DNA from: Massariosphaeria phaeospora
Lineage: Eukaryota > Ascomycota > Dothideomycetes > Pleosporales
Direction of reading: 5' to 3'
Assembly (NCBI GenBank): GCA_011032825.1
Contig: JAADJZ010000032.1
Span: 310,001-374,000, forward strand
Length of the DNA: 64,000 nt
Shown here one piece after another: positions 34,301 through 43,185 of the stretch (position 1 is its first letter; each line of letters opens with the position of its first letter). Below the pieces are notes generated by a model. The model saw nothing but the letters and a program-made list of their open reading frames with translations, was not told where the DNA came from and searched no databases. Both the position numbers and the translations under genes were made by a program.

Positions 34301-34350
34301 ACTGACGGTGGTGTTGTAGGCGTAAGCTTGTGCGGAAGTCGATTGCTTAG
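31323..34350 (+). CDS. Membrane-anchored coiled-coil protein
   Basis: Two exons, 31323-34249 and 34320-34350, 985 aa. The 70-nt intron has a perfect GTAAGT donor, an ACTGAC branch site and a TAG acceptor. Splicing replaces a stop six bases into the donor region with a short basic end (RKLVRKSIA). The frame is open upstream only from a GTG, so the ATG at 31323 (MNDSPRHRPTM) or 31353 is the start. Hydrophobic stretches lie within the first 230 residues (VTAVVVIALPGTYLYLT, FTAVALATALPGAFLSFL). Residues about 290-680 are a long heptad-rich coiled coil. Then comes a disordered region with about seven degenerate repeats of the type RTPE-x-QQRND, and a basic segment (KSLTLKNLMRKIVRR). Possibly a membrane tether or organelle-organising protein. 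I know no named homologue. Confidence 0.75.
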
Positions 34351-35371
34351 CTTAGTTTATTGTGAGGGGAACGACGGGGCGGGCTGAACTGGGGAAGCAA
34401 GGCGTTTGAAATTTTTCGCACCGAGATGGGGTTTCAATAGGTAGGGGTATGGACGGATAGGTGGTTATTTATTGCATGCATGGATAGGATAGATGGCGCT
34501 AGGAGAAAGGGAGGGATTTGATATATTTAGGATAGGCTGGGCAGGACAGGGCTGGGTTACGATATCATGTCGCTTTACTTCTTTATACTTCAGAATACAT
34601 TACATTACATTACATCACATCACGCATTGAGATAGGCTGTATCTTGAACTGCATTTGCATGTACATTCGCCTTGTTTGCGTGTTGTATATGTATGTGTAT
34701 GTGTATAGCTATGTACGAGAGAAGAAATATCTAATCTAATCTGTATTGGCTGGCAGGTATTGCTCGCGGCGTAGATGTGGGAGAGAGAGAGAGAGAGGGA
34801 GAGAGAAAGAGAGAGAGAGAGAATCTAATCTGATCCAGTGTATCGAATCTAGATAGCATGGAATCGAGGTGCTTGCTTCGAGGTTTGTATAGGTTCAATA
34901 GATAGAAGGGGAGTGTACGGAACTAAGTAGAGAGGAGGAGGTGTATGCGATACGATACAATACGTTAGGAAGACGCGTGCGTGTGTGTGCGTGTATGTGT
35001 ACAAGGCAAGTAGGTTAGCTTAACTTAACTCTGCTCAACTTAGCTTAGCTTAGCTCTTAACTACTCTACAAGGAACTTTATCTTCTTCTTCAAGCGTCTA
35101 GCTTAGCAGCTTATTGTTTCTCAATGTTTGCTTATTGGAGAGAAGCGCTTACATGTGTATGTATATATATGTATATATGTGTGTAGATGCAAGAAAAGTG
35201 TTTTGACATATTTGTATTCCTCAACTAGAAAAGTCCCAAGTCCATCTACTAGGCATGCAGCTTAACTCAACTCCGCTCAACTCAACTCAATCAACCAAGC
35301 ACCCTCAACTTCTTCTTCTTCTTCAAGCATCCAGCTCGGCAAAGCCAGACGACTCAACGAAAAAAAAAAGT
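34351..35371. other. AT-rich intergenic region with simple repeats
   Basis: About 1 kb without a gene. It contains (GA)n at about 34784-34822, TATG/TGTA runs at about 34690-34710 and 35157-35182, GTGT at 34980-35000, and CTTAACT/AGCTTAGCTT-type runs near 35025-35070 and 35270-35300. Confidence 0.7.
34784..34822. repeat. (GA)n microsatellite
   Basis: An imperfect GA dinucleotide run of about 40 bp with a few G or A interruptions. Non-coding. Confidence 0.9.
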
Positions 35372-35490
35372 GGTCGCATCAGCCAGAGGAAGTGCAATAC
35401 TGGCGACACTTGAAGTGGACAAAAATTTGGATAAAGGGTAGGGTCGCGTCAGCCAGAGGTAGTGCAATACTGGCGACACAAGCCCAAAGG
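35372..35490. repeat. Direct duplication of a ~72-bp segment
   Basis: The sequence GTCGCATCAGCCAGAGGAAG followed by TGCAATACTGGCGACAC occurs at about 35372-35410. It recurs with two substitutions at about 35445-35482. The two copies are joined by a 35-bp spacer. This forms the left shoulder of the minisatellite described next. Confidence 0.85.
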
Positions 35491-35499
35491 TCCAGAGGG

Positions 35500-36047
35500 T
35501 GGTCGAAGCGTCCATCCAGTGTTGTCGAAGGCGTCCATCCAGAGGTCATCCATCCATCCGGAAGAGAAGGGCCCATCACATCTACCCACAAGTGGTTCGG
35601 ATGGAGGGATGTTTAAGCGTCCAGAGGGTTGTCGAAGGCGTCCAGTGTTGTCGAAGGATCCATCCAGTGTTGTCGAAGGCGTCCAGTGTTGTCGAAGCAT
35701 CCCGTGTTGTCGACTCGTCCAGTGTTGTCGAAGGCGTCCAGTGTTGTCGAAGCATCCAGTGTTGTCGACTCGTCCAGTGTTGTCGAAGGCGTCTAGTGTT
35801 GTCGAAGCATCCAGTGTTGTCGACTCGTCCAGTGTTGTCGAAGGCGTCCAGTGTTGTCGACTCGTCCAGTGTTGTCGAAGGCGTCTAGTGTTGTCGAAGC
35901 ATCCAGTGTTGTCGACTCGTCCAGTGTTGTCGAAGGCGTCTAGTGTTGTCGAAGCATCCAGTGTTGTCGACTCGTCCAGTGTTGTCGACTCGTCCAGTGT
36001 TGTCGAAACGTCGTCCAGTGTTGTCGAAATCGTCCACGGTTGTCGCT
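35500..36047. repeat. Minisatellite of ~18-bp units with a three-unit higher-order pattern
   Basis: About 23 tandem units of 18-22 bp, all containing the core CCAGTGTTGTCGA or one-base variants. Most units end in one of three ways: AAGGCG (type A, 19 bp), AAGCA (type B, 18 bp) and CTCG (type C, 18 bp). From about 35663 to 35960 they follow each other mostly as A-B-C, a 55-bp higher-order repeat with occasional skipped units. Irregular units flank the array on both sides. The minus-strand reading gives repetitive Thr-Thr-Leu-Asp stretches and is not a believable gene. Confidence 0.9.
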
Positions 36048-36122
36048 GAAGAATAAAGAAAAAGAGGATCAAGTGCCAGGTTGGGCAGGCCTGATATACA
36101 GGCGTTTTCGCAAACGGCGCTA

Positions 36123-36290
36123 GTTACGTAAGAATATTTAAGCGAGATTTCGGGGAGACTTGCGCTGCCGGGTCCGCTGCAAAGGGTATGGCGTGAGGAA
36201 AGACCCACTTTTGCGACGATAGGACCCACTTTTGCAACGAGAGGGCCCACTTTTGCGACGCTGGACCCACAATTGCGACGAGCTTCGTGA
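36123..36290 (-). repeat. Dispersed repeat, copy 2 (inverted relative to 7.8 kb)
   Basis: The reverse complement matches the block at 7755-7862. Here there are four tandem units instead of two: three with the GCAAAAGTGGGYC core and one diverged (GCAATTGTGGGTCC). They are followed by CCCTTTGCAGCG and CGCTTAAA in the same order. The region between the copies spans about 28 kb. It does not look coding. Confidence 0.85.
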
Positions 36291-36524
36291 GTTTTCGGCG
36301 TGAGGTGAGTGTGGTGTCCATCTTCACTGTGACTTGTGGTCGTTAGGGTGGGTGGCTGTGAGTCACTCAAGTTGCGAGCTCGATGCGTCAGTTACAAAGT
36401 GCATAACGAACGTCCGTTGTATCCAACCACATCTATACCCTACCCTGCAGCAGGCCTAGCAGCCCTGAGACTCTCCGCACTCCTGCCACATATCTGTCGC
36501 CTCCACTACCTACCTCTTTGATCG

Positions 36525-37931
36525 CTACGTACCGACGAGCAGCCCCGACGCTCTCCCAACCCCCGAGCGCGCGCCCTCCCACTCCGATGCGCCACACATT
36601 ATCGATCCCCATACCGCGCTGTCTATGTCCTGGCGCCTCTTGCCCATAGCCAGTGGCTCCGTCGCTCGAACCGGCAAGCTGTCGTGCCTCGTAGGATATC
36701 TTGCCAAGGTTGAAGCTGGAGCTTCCGGGGTGGATATATCAGCCCAGGGCTCGTCAGGTGGCTCCTTCACGCATAAGCTCTCGAGAATGCGTCGCTCGAG
36801 ATCCAAGAGGCTACTGGCCGAAGACGCAGGACTCGCGGGCGGAGACTGTTCATCGCCGGCGCATTCGCTCGATTCTTGCGCTTCGCTGACTGGGCTCTGC
36901 GCGTGAGTGCTTGCCCGCTGCTCGGAGTCCTGGAGATCCGAGTCAGATCTGAGGCGAGGCGGAGGCTTGCTGAAACTGTTTTTCCACGCGTCGGGGTGGG
37001 TGTCGCGGGCTGTGGATTCGAAATGGCGAGGCTGGGTAAATCTGGCGCTGAAATTCCAGGGCTCCGACGGTCGCGATACGATGCTGTATTTCTTGGTTGA
37101 CGTCGCGCTGTGAGGGTGGATCGCTTTGTCTGGGTATTCTAGCGTTTTCGCTACTTCTTCGTGCTCTTCGCGTATGTTCTCTTCGGTGCACGAACGCTGC
37201 CTCTGTTCCAGCTCCTCTTGATCGTCTTTTTGGTTGTCTTCGTTCTCGCTTTGCTCATGCGTCGAACCCACCTCCTCTCCATCGACCTCCTGAATTTCTC
37301 TCTCAAGCCCAGAACACGTTCCTTCCGCGTGTACATGATACTCGCAACCCGCGCCCAAACTCCAGTCCTCACACTTCTTCCGCAACACCCTGCTCCTCAA
37401 AACCTCCGCCATCTCGAGCGAACCGCCATCACACTGAAACATGCGATCGACGACGAAGTTTTTCAGATGCGCATCCGCACCGAGCTGGTGGAAGACATAC
37501 ACCAAGATGCTCAAGTCGGGCTCTTGCTCCGGATCGAGACAGCGGTCCAACTCATCCATAACCCAGTCCTGAAATCCTGCGTCGCCAACGGTAAAGCCGA
37601 ATACATGTGCCTCGATCAGCGGCTTGCATTCCTTCCACGACAGCGCATGCCGTTGATCTGCTATCATCCGAGACCCGGGGCGCCGCCGAATGAAGTTGGC
37701 CAGGAAGTAGGGGCAGTAGCTGCCTTTCAGGTACTCGGTATATAGACTGGTGGTTCTGCGGGAGTGATCAGGCAGCTCGATGCGGGTTACGCCGTCCCGA
37801 GAAGACGGGCGCAGATGTTTTCGAAGATAAGGCGACTTTTGGGCTTGGGGCAAGGTCAAGAAGTAAACAAAGCCAGACGCAGGAGCCTCGTGGTGCTGCG
37901 CCCGAGAGGAGATCTCGATTATAGGGCACAT
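36525..37931 (-). CDS. BTB-like domain protein (paralogue of the next gene)
   Basis: Intronless, 468 aa from the ATG at 37931 (MCPIIEISSRAQ). The frame is open upstream only to a TTG. The N-terminal 180 residues resemble the degenerate BTB/POZ fold of fungal hypothetical proteins: VYFLTLPQAQ, then RIELPDHS, a YLKG helix, then EAHVFGFTVGDAGFQDWVMD and VYVFHQLGAD. The same pattern of motifs occurs in the divergently transcribed gene at 38378-40189. A charged, Glu/Gln-rich middle and a Ser/Pro-rich C-terminus (SPPASPASSASSLLDLERRI) follow. No further domain is seen. A protein-interaction role is inferred from the fold only. Confidence 0.75.
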   Translation of the reverse strand: MCPIIEISSRAQHHEAPASGFVYFLTLPQAQKSPYLRKHLRPSSRDGVTRIELPDHSRRTTSLYTEYLKGSYCPYFLANFIRRRPGSRMIADQRHALSWKECKPLIEAHVFGFTVGDAGFQDWVMDELDRCLDPEQEPDLSILVYVFHQLGADAHLKNFVVDRMFQCDGGSLEMAEVLRSRVLRKKCEDWSLGAGCEYHVHAEGTCSGLEREIQEVDGEEVGSTHEQSENEDNQKDDQEELEQRQRSCTEENIREEHEEVAKTLEYPDKAIHPHSATSTKKYSIVSRPSEPWNFSARFTQPRHFESTARDTHPDAWKNSFSKPPPRLRSDSDLQDSEQRASTHAQSPVSEAQESSECAGDEQSPPASPASSASSLLDLERRILESLCVKEPPDEPWADISTPEAPASTLARYPTRHDSLPVRATEPLAMGKRRQDIDSAVWGSIMCGASEWEGARSGVGRASGLLVGT

Positions 37932-38377
37932 TGAGAGAGAGAGAAAGAGAGGGAGACCGATCGCGTTAGGCGAAACCGTCGCGAAGTTTGCGTGTACTCC
38001 GGCGCGTTTGGGCAGTAGTCCGTGTTTGCGAGTTTTTGAATTATCGCCAAGGTTCAATAGTGGTGGATTGATGCGTATAGCAGGTTTGCGCCTTTGAGAA
38101 AGTGAGTGACAATCAAGTCCTAGTCACACTAAATGTGACACTCACCCTCACCACGTCCCCCACAAACTGTCCAACTCATCACTTTCCACGACTGAGCACA
38201 GTCTTCACAAGGGTGTTTTACAAACGCGTCTCCGAACATATACGCAGCCACCTGCAGGCACAAAAATCATCTCCCCAAGGCAACACCTTCCGCTTCTTCC
38301 AATCAGTCCGCAAGTTTCGAAGACGCTCACAGTTCGCCTCCATAGCAGCCCTCCTCTCTGTCTCTTCTTGTGGGCGA
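37932..38377. other. Shared promoter of the divergent BTB-like pair
   Basis: About 450 bp between the two divergent ATGs. It contains a GA-rich tract right at the left gene's start (37933-37955). The right gene's frame is open through part of this region but lacks an ATG. Confidence 0.5.
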
Positions 38378-40189
38378 ATGGCATACCCCTTCGACACACC
38401 ATACAAGATGCCCTTTCAACTGTTCAAAAAGAAGTCGCCGAAAGCCACAGTGACGCCGCCGAGCGCCCCAACAGTCGACTTGTTCCACACTCCGCCCACT
38501 ACACCAAACCCCATCATCCACCCTCTTGCAAAGCGCCTCGTGAAGCTCGCTCCACGCAGTGGTCAGGGAGACTTTCCCCGTCGCAAAGCCAATTCCCAAT
38601 CTCTTCCGTACGATCCGCGTATTCTGGAACCGGAGCCTAATCACGAGCCATGGGTTGGCATGACGCTTGAACAGGCTCTGGAGGCAGATTCAAGCACTGT
38701 ACCGGGTTCTTTGTTGCCAGTAGATAAGAGCCGGATCGCGCCGTGGACGGTCGAACCCGTGCGAGGGTCTCAAGAGCAGAAAGGAAATGCGACAACCAAA
38801 CTCAATATTCAGAATCTCTGGCCGTTTGTCCATCAACCTTCTCTTGTACGCGTACAGCCGGCCACGCCTACGCGTTTACATTCTCTCGCTCCTACACGGC
38901 CTCCACCGCCGCCTCCACCTCCAACGCCTGCGCCAGTATATCTCTTGATCGGGAAGCAGTCACTCACATCTGCGTACCTAACACCTCGTCTCTTCCGCAT
39001 CAATGCCGGGACTCTCTCTCGATCAAAAATCCTCACCGCCCACATCCAGAACCCACAGAATGTCCTCGCGACAAGGCCCACTACTGGCGATGGGAACAAC
39101 ACGTACATCCATCTTCCAGACCTTGATCCGGAAGCTTTCGAGCTCTATCTTGATTACTTGGACCAAAACGCGATATCGAGCAAGTGGCGCGACGGGACTC
39201 AAAACGAGCATTCGGACTATTCGTGGATGCAATACTGGGCCTTGGTGAATGCTCACATCCTGGCTACCACGCTTGGCGACGCCGAGTTCTCCGAATATGT
39301 CCTAGATCTCCTGGAGACTCGTCTGACCGCCGGCCAATGCGCTGATGTGAAGACCATCAAACATGTTTTCGCATCCAAAGGCGCCAGCGATAGCCTAAAG
39401 CGGTTCTTGGTGAACTTGAACATCGACGCCGGGGCCCAGCACTTCCGAGACCAGGATACAAGTCAATATCCGTCGCCATACATATTGATGGCTCTGGAAA
39501 TTGCGCTTGACAGGATATCGAATAGCGAAGAAGCAACGGATACCTCGGCGTGTGCATACCCCGTTCATAGGGAAGACAACGACTTGTCTAAGAGCAAGCC
39601 CGGCAAGGAGAAGAGTCAGAGGGAGATCAAACTGGACAGGATAAAAGAAGCGACGACGGAGGACATACGACAAGCTGCCGACATAGCGCACCGGAATGGC
39701 GTAAAGGGTATTGACTGGGCGGCGAGACAAACTGCGCAGCCTGTAAAGGTGGCAAACAGGACAAGTTGGGTTGGTTTTCGGAGGCTGGATCAGATGTGGC
39801 CCTCGCGCAAATCTAGCCAGGCGCACACGTCATTCGAAAACGGAATCGCGGCGACGACTGAGCTGGCCGGACCAGAGCAGCACAGTTCAGAGAATGATGC
39901 TGATACGGACTGGACGGCTCTGCTTTATGGATTGGATGCGATGGCAGAAGACGCCGAGGCGGTAGATGAAGAGGCGATCAGCCAAGGTGTTTTTGCGTCG
40001 TTCAGCATGACGCATTCCACCTCAGCGGATGATGATAGCGCGAAATGCGATGAGCGCGAAGTCGTTGACGAGATTAAGAACCACGCTGAAAGCTCAAAGC
40101 TCGCCGATTACGATGGAAATGGCCTCGATGTGCGTTTCAGATGTCCAGGGGCCTATCCTGAGTCCATTCCGGAGACGGATACCGTCTAG
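38378..40189 (+). CDS. BTB-like domain protein (paralogue of the previous gene)
   Basis: Intronless, 603 aa from the ATG at 38378 (MAYPFDTPYKM); a second ATG at 38408 is also possible. The frame extends upstream to a GTG at 38102. The first 190 residues are Pro/Lys-rich. A BTB-like region from about 195 to 350 contains LLIGKQSLTSAYLTPRLF, YIHLPDLDPEAFELYLDYL, NAHILATTLGDAEFSEYVLD and IKHVFASKGASDSLKRFLV. These align in order with the motifs of the minus-strand neighbour, so the two look like an ancient inverted duplication. The C-terminal third is acidic and probably disordered. The short motif RIAPWT also occurs in the BTB-like protein at 3.6-6.2 kb. Function unknown. Confidence 0.75.
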   Translation: MAYPFDTPYKMPFQLFKKKSPKATVTPPSAPTVDLFHTPPTTPNPIIHPLAKRLVKLAPRSGQGDFPRRKANSQSLPYDPRILEPEPNHEPWVGMTLEQALEADSSTVPGSLLPVDKSRIAPWTVEPVRGSQEQKGNATTKLNIQNLWPFVHQPSLVRVQPATPTRLHSLAPTRPPPPPPPPTPAPVYLLIGKQSLTSAYLTPRLFRINAGTLSRSKILTAHIQNPQNVLATRPTTGDGNNTYIHLPDLDPEAFELYLDYLDQNAISSKWRDGTQNEHSDYSWMQYWALVNAHILATTLGDAEFSEYVLDLLETRLTAGQCADVKTIKHVFASKGASDSLKRFLVNLNIDAGAQHFRDQDTSQYPSPYILMALEIALDRISNSEEATDTSACAYPVHREDNDLSKSKPGKEKSQREIKLDRIKEATTEDIRQAADIAHRNGVKGIDWAARQTAQPVKVANRTSWVGFRRLDQMWPSRKSSQAHTSFENGIAATTELAGPEQHSSENDADTDWTALLYGLDAMAEDAEAVDEEAISQGVFASFSMTHSTSADDDSAKCDEREVVDEIKNHAESSKLADYDGNGLDVRFRCPGAYPESIPETDTV

Positions 40190-40507
40190 TCGATATAGAA
40201 ACAGCGCAAGGAGCAGAGGTTGCGGAACTCAAGTAACTCGTTCCTAGTATGTTTGGTGTTATGGTAGTTGAAGGCATGACCGAAACCCGGCTAAGTCGCG
40301 TGTAAATAGCCAAACGGGCGGGAGACGTGTGTCAATTGAAAGCAGACTCTTGATGAGAGGGGGGATTAATGGGATGATGGAGTAAAGTGTGTTTTGAAGC
40401 CTTTGGGGCCAACAAACGGAGCATTGCGGTCTGTTTTCGAGCCACCCAGCGAGATTTTACACTTTAGATCGTTCTTCTTTGCTTCTGTAGGCTGTCATCC
40501 TGCCATA
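40190..40507. other. Convergent intergenic spacer
   Basis: About 320 bp between the stop of the BTB-like gene and the stop of the Ecm33-like gene on the opposite strand. No feature is seen. Confidence 0.5.
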
Positions 40508-42027
40508 TTATGGTAGTTCATGTGTTCCAGCTACAGAACGAACCGGTTGGGTAGGTGACGCCTCGCTGACGCCGTGTTCGGCAGCTAATTCCTGAGCCTC
40601 CTTTCCATGGCCGAGTTCAAGCGGCTCTTGCTTCTTAGAATCCAACTCTCCCAATGCTTGATACTCCAGGGCCTTATCCCCTGTACCGTCCATTTCTGCC
40701 ACCCTCTTCTTTCTCCGCAGCAAGTATAGAAGTCCTCCCCCGATTATCGCTGCAGCAGCAACGGCTGCACCGACGCCGATACCGGCCTTCGCTCCTGTAG
40801 AAAGCGCGGGTTTCAGACGTTCATCCGTAGGCGTAGTGGGATCGAACAAGGAAGGATCCGGGTGCCGACCTTCGCACTGATAAACGCCTTTGATCGATTC
40901 GATGCTTTTGAGATAATCGAAGTCCTCGCAATCAAAAGATGAGTTACTGGTCGCCAGGTGAAAGTCGCCGGTGACGGATTGAAGGGCATACGTCGATATA
41001 CTAAATCAGATGTCAGTTTACACATACTGGGCTTTCAGAGTTGACCGCCTTACTTCGAGAAATGACCGGAGATGTTGACATTTCCGGTGACAGTCGCAAG
41101 TTGGCCAAAGCTAACGACGGTGAGGTCGGTATTGTTCCTGATTTCCAGGCCACCGGCGGACAACAGTCCGGGAAGGTTGACAGTGGTCACGTTCCAAACA
41201 TCGTTGAGCGCTAGAGTGCCTTTGATTACGCTCAAGCTGGGCACATCGAATGCGAAAAATGCGGAGTGAGAGGTTCTGAAAGAGTCGTTCACGTAATTGA
41301 GTCGTGGCATTGAGATGGAAGCAATTTCTGATAGTGTCATGTTGTTCGCCCACAGCAAGTTAGGGAACTCGACATTCAGCGGCCCATTATCCTTTATGAC
41401 AAGGGATTTCCCGACGTTGTTGAGCAGTATCGAGATGTTGAGCATGTAAGGATTATTAGTAATGAAGATCTCATCGGCCGCCTTGATGTTTAAGCCTGTG
41501 AGCGCCTGTAATTGCGTATTACTTATGTCCACTCGGGAAACTGAGTCTATGCCCGCATCGAACTCGTAGTCTTGCAGATTCGGCAGCGAACTCCAGAGCA
41601 TTCGCCCAACTCTTGTCAGCTTGGGCATTTTGAGCTCGTCCATCTGCGGGCATTCGTTCAGTCTAAGATCGCCACCGATTTTCACCAAGGTCTGACTGGC
41701 AAGGCGTTCCAGTTGGGTGTTGTTCGCTACAACCAGATCGCCGGTTATCTCTTCGAGGTTGTCGAGATCCACAAGACGAAGATCTCTGGCATCGCTCGCG
41801 GCTATTGCGATGCTTCCGTCGAAGATTTTGCAGCTACTGAGGAGGGTAGAGAGTTGACCGGCGTTCGAAATCGTAGTCGTAGCATCTGGTTTGGAACAAG
41901 CTGTCGTTTATCAGTCAGCTAAAGTTTTGTGCCTACGACCTTTCCAGACATGCGACTCACCATCTTGACAGAGTGCAACATCGATCAGAAGTGTTGCGCA
42001 GGAAATTGCCCACCATCGAAGACGCAT
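40508..42027 (-). CDS. Ecm33/Sps2-like cell-wall protein with a transmembrane anchor
   Basis: Three exons: 42027-41961, 41900-41054 and 41000-40508; 468 aa. The introns of 60 and 53 nt have GTGAGT and GTAAGG donors. Exon 1 encodes a signal peptide (MRLRWWAISCATLLIDVALC). The mature part is a chain of receptor L-domain-like repeats rich in Asn and Leu (GDLVVANNTQLERLASQTL, LSEIASISMPRLNYV, GGLEIRNNTDLTVVSFGQL, TGNVNISGHF), the pattern of the Ecm33 family needed for wall integrity. Instead of a GPI signal it has one membrane helix (VGAAVAAAAIIGGGLLYLL), a basic stop-transfer (RRKKR) and an acidic cytoplasmic tail of about 80 residues. It is therefore likely a plasma-membrane-anchored relative rather than a wall-linked Ecm33. 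Confidence 0.85.
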
Positions 42028-43185
42028 CGTGTCTGGCCGTCACTGCGGAAAGGGCGAACACCACAAGGCTGCAGAACGCGAGGAGCCCTGTAACTGAATA
42101 TTTGTACCTTGGGCGCAAACTCAATCTTATTTCCCGGGTCCCAGGCCCTGGGCGACAGATCAGGCGTGCCACTGGGCGTAATTGGGGTCCAACACGGACG
42201 CCCAGAATCCTTCTGAAACACTCCGTCGCCAAGCCGTTTGGATTTCTCAAACTGATTAAGCAGGCGTTTGGTTAATTCATTAATTTGAGAAGCCGTCTTT
42301 AGATGATCTTGCGGAATGATCGCACTTCCACAGCAGCCGTTTTTATCCAGGACGTAGCAGCGACAGCGGAGAGAACCACAGCAACAACTGGAAACTAGAC
42401 CGACTAGGGTTGTAATGTTCGGACCCGTACGAGATCAGGCGCCGTTGAAGCCAAGTTCCCAACTCTTGTATGCATGACGTTAAACCCAGCCTCGTTGAAC
42501 AGTTGGTAGGTCGCGTTGTTTAAATCGTGCAATCTTCTCCACCCCAGATATAACACGGCGAGGCAACGACCACGTCAGACCCTCAAACCGCTCCACTTCG
42601 GATGCAGCTATGATCTTCAAGAAGAATCGCTCTCTTCGAGTTTGCGTAGCTCAAAGGAAATCGGAGTTGACGAGATGCTAGGGAGGGTGACGAGTGGAGG
42701 GGCGCGATGCTCGGTGACGCCGCGGTGTCTAACGAGGCTATTCCCCCTACGGATTAGTCCACTCTATCTTGGCAGTAGCGCAAAGCACCTTTGTAGTCAT
42801 CGATGGCTTTTGTTCTTGTTTGCGAGGCAAGCAGGCTGCCCTGCGTTCAAAATGCTAGAGAACGAGCTTCTGTATGATATGAGGTCTACGTTTTCTTGAT
42901 TTTGACTGGAGTTGACGGGCTGTGAAAGCGGGGGTTGTGCGACCTTCGCTAAGACCCCGCGTTCGCGTTCGCTACCCAACCAACGACCCCACGCCCCGTC
43001 CTGGTATCCGGACTTCATTCCGCGACACGATGCATTTCGCGGCAGTGAGCGAAAAGCTGCTGTTCCTGCAGAGGCAGCATAGACAGACGAGGCAGTGCAA
43101 AAGCTAGCAAGTACCCTTGAGACTATCATATACAGCGCCTGCGACCCGCTTCACCAGCATGGCAGTCCTTGTGTGTTCTTGAAAG
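42028..43185. other. Divergent promoter region
   Basis: About 1.16 kb between the Ecm33-like gene (minus) and the arrestin-like gene (plus). ORFs here are short and without domain signal. No regulatory site could be assigned. Confidence 0.5.

Noticed and set aside
35500..36047. CRISPR-like array
   Set aside because: Units are contiguous without unique spacers and the genome is eukaryotic; it is a minisatellite.
35449..36072. Minus-strand ORF of 207 codons rich in Thr-Thr-Leu-Asp
   Set aside because: It is read from the 18-bp minisatellite, which lacks stop codons in several frames. It is not a gene.
38102..38377. N-terminal extension of the BTB-like protein from a GTG
   Set aside because: No ATG in this part, and it overlaps the likely shared promoter; the ATG at 38378 is preferred.
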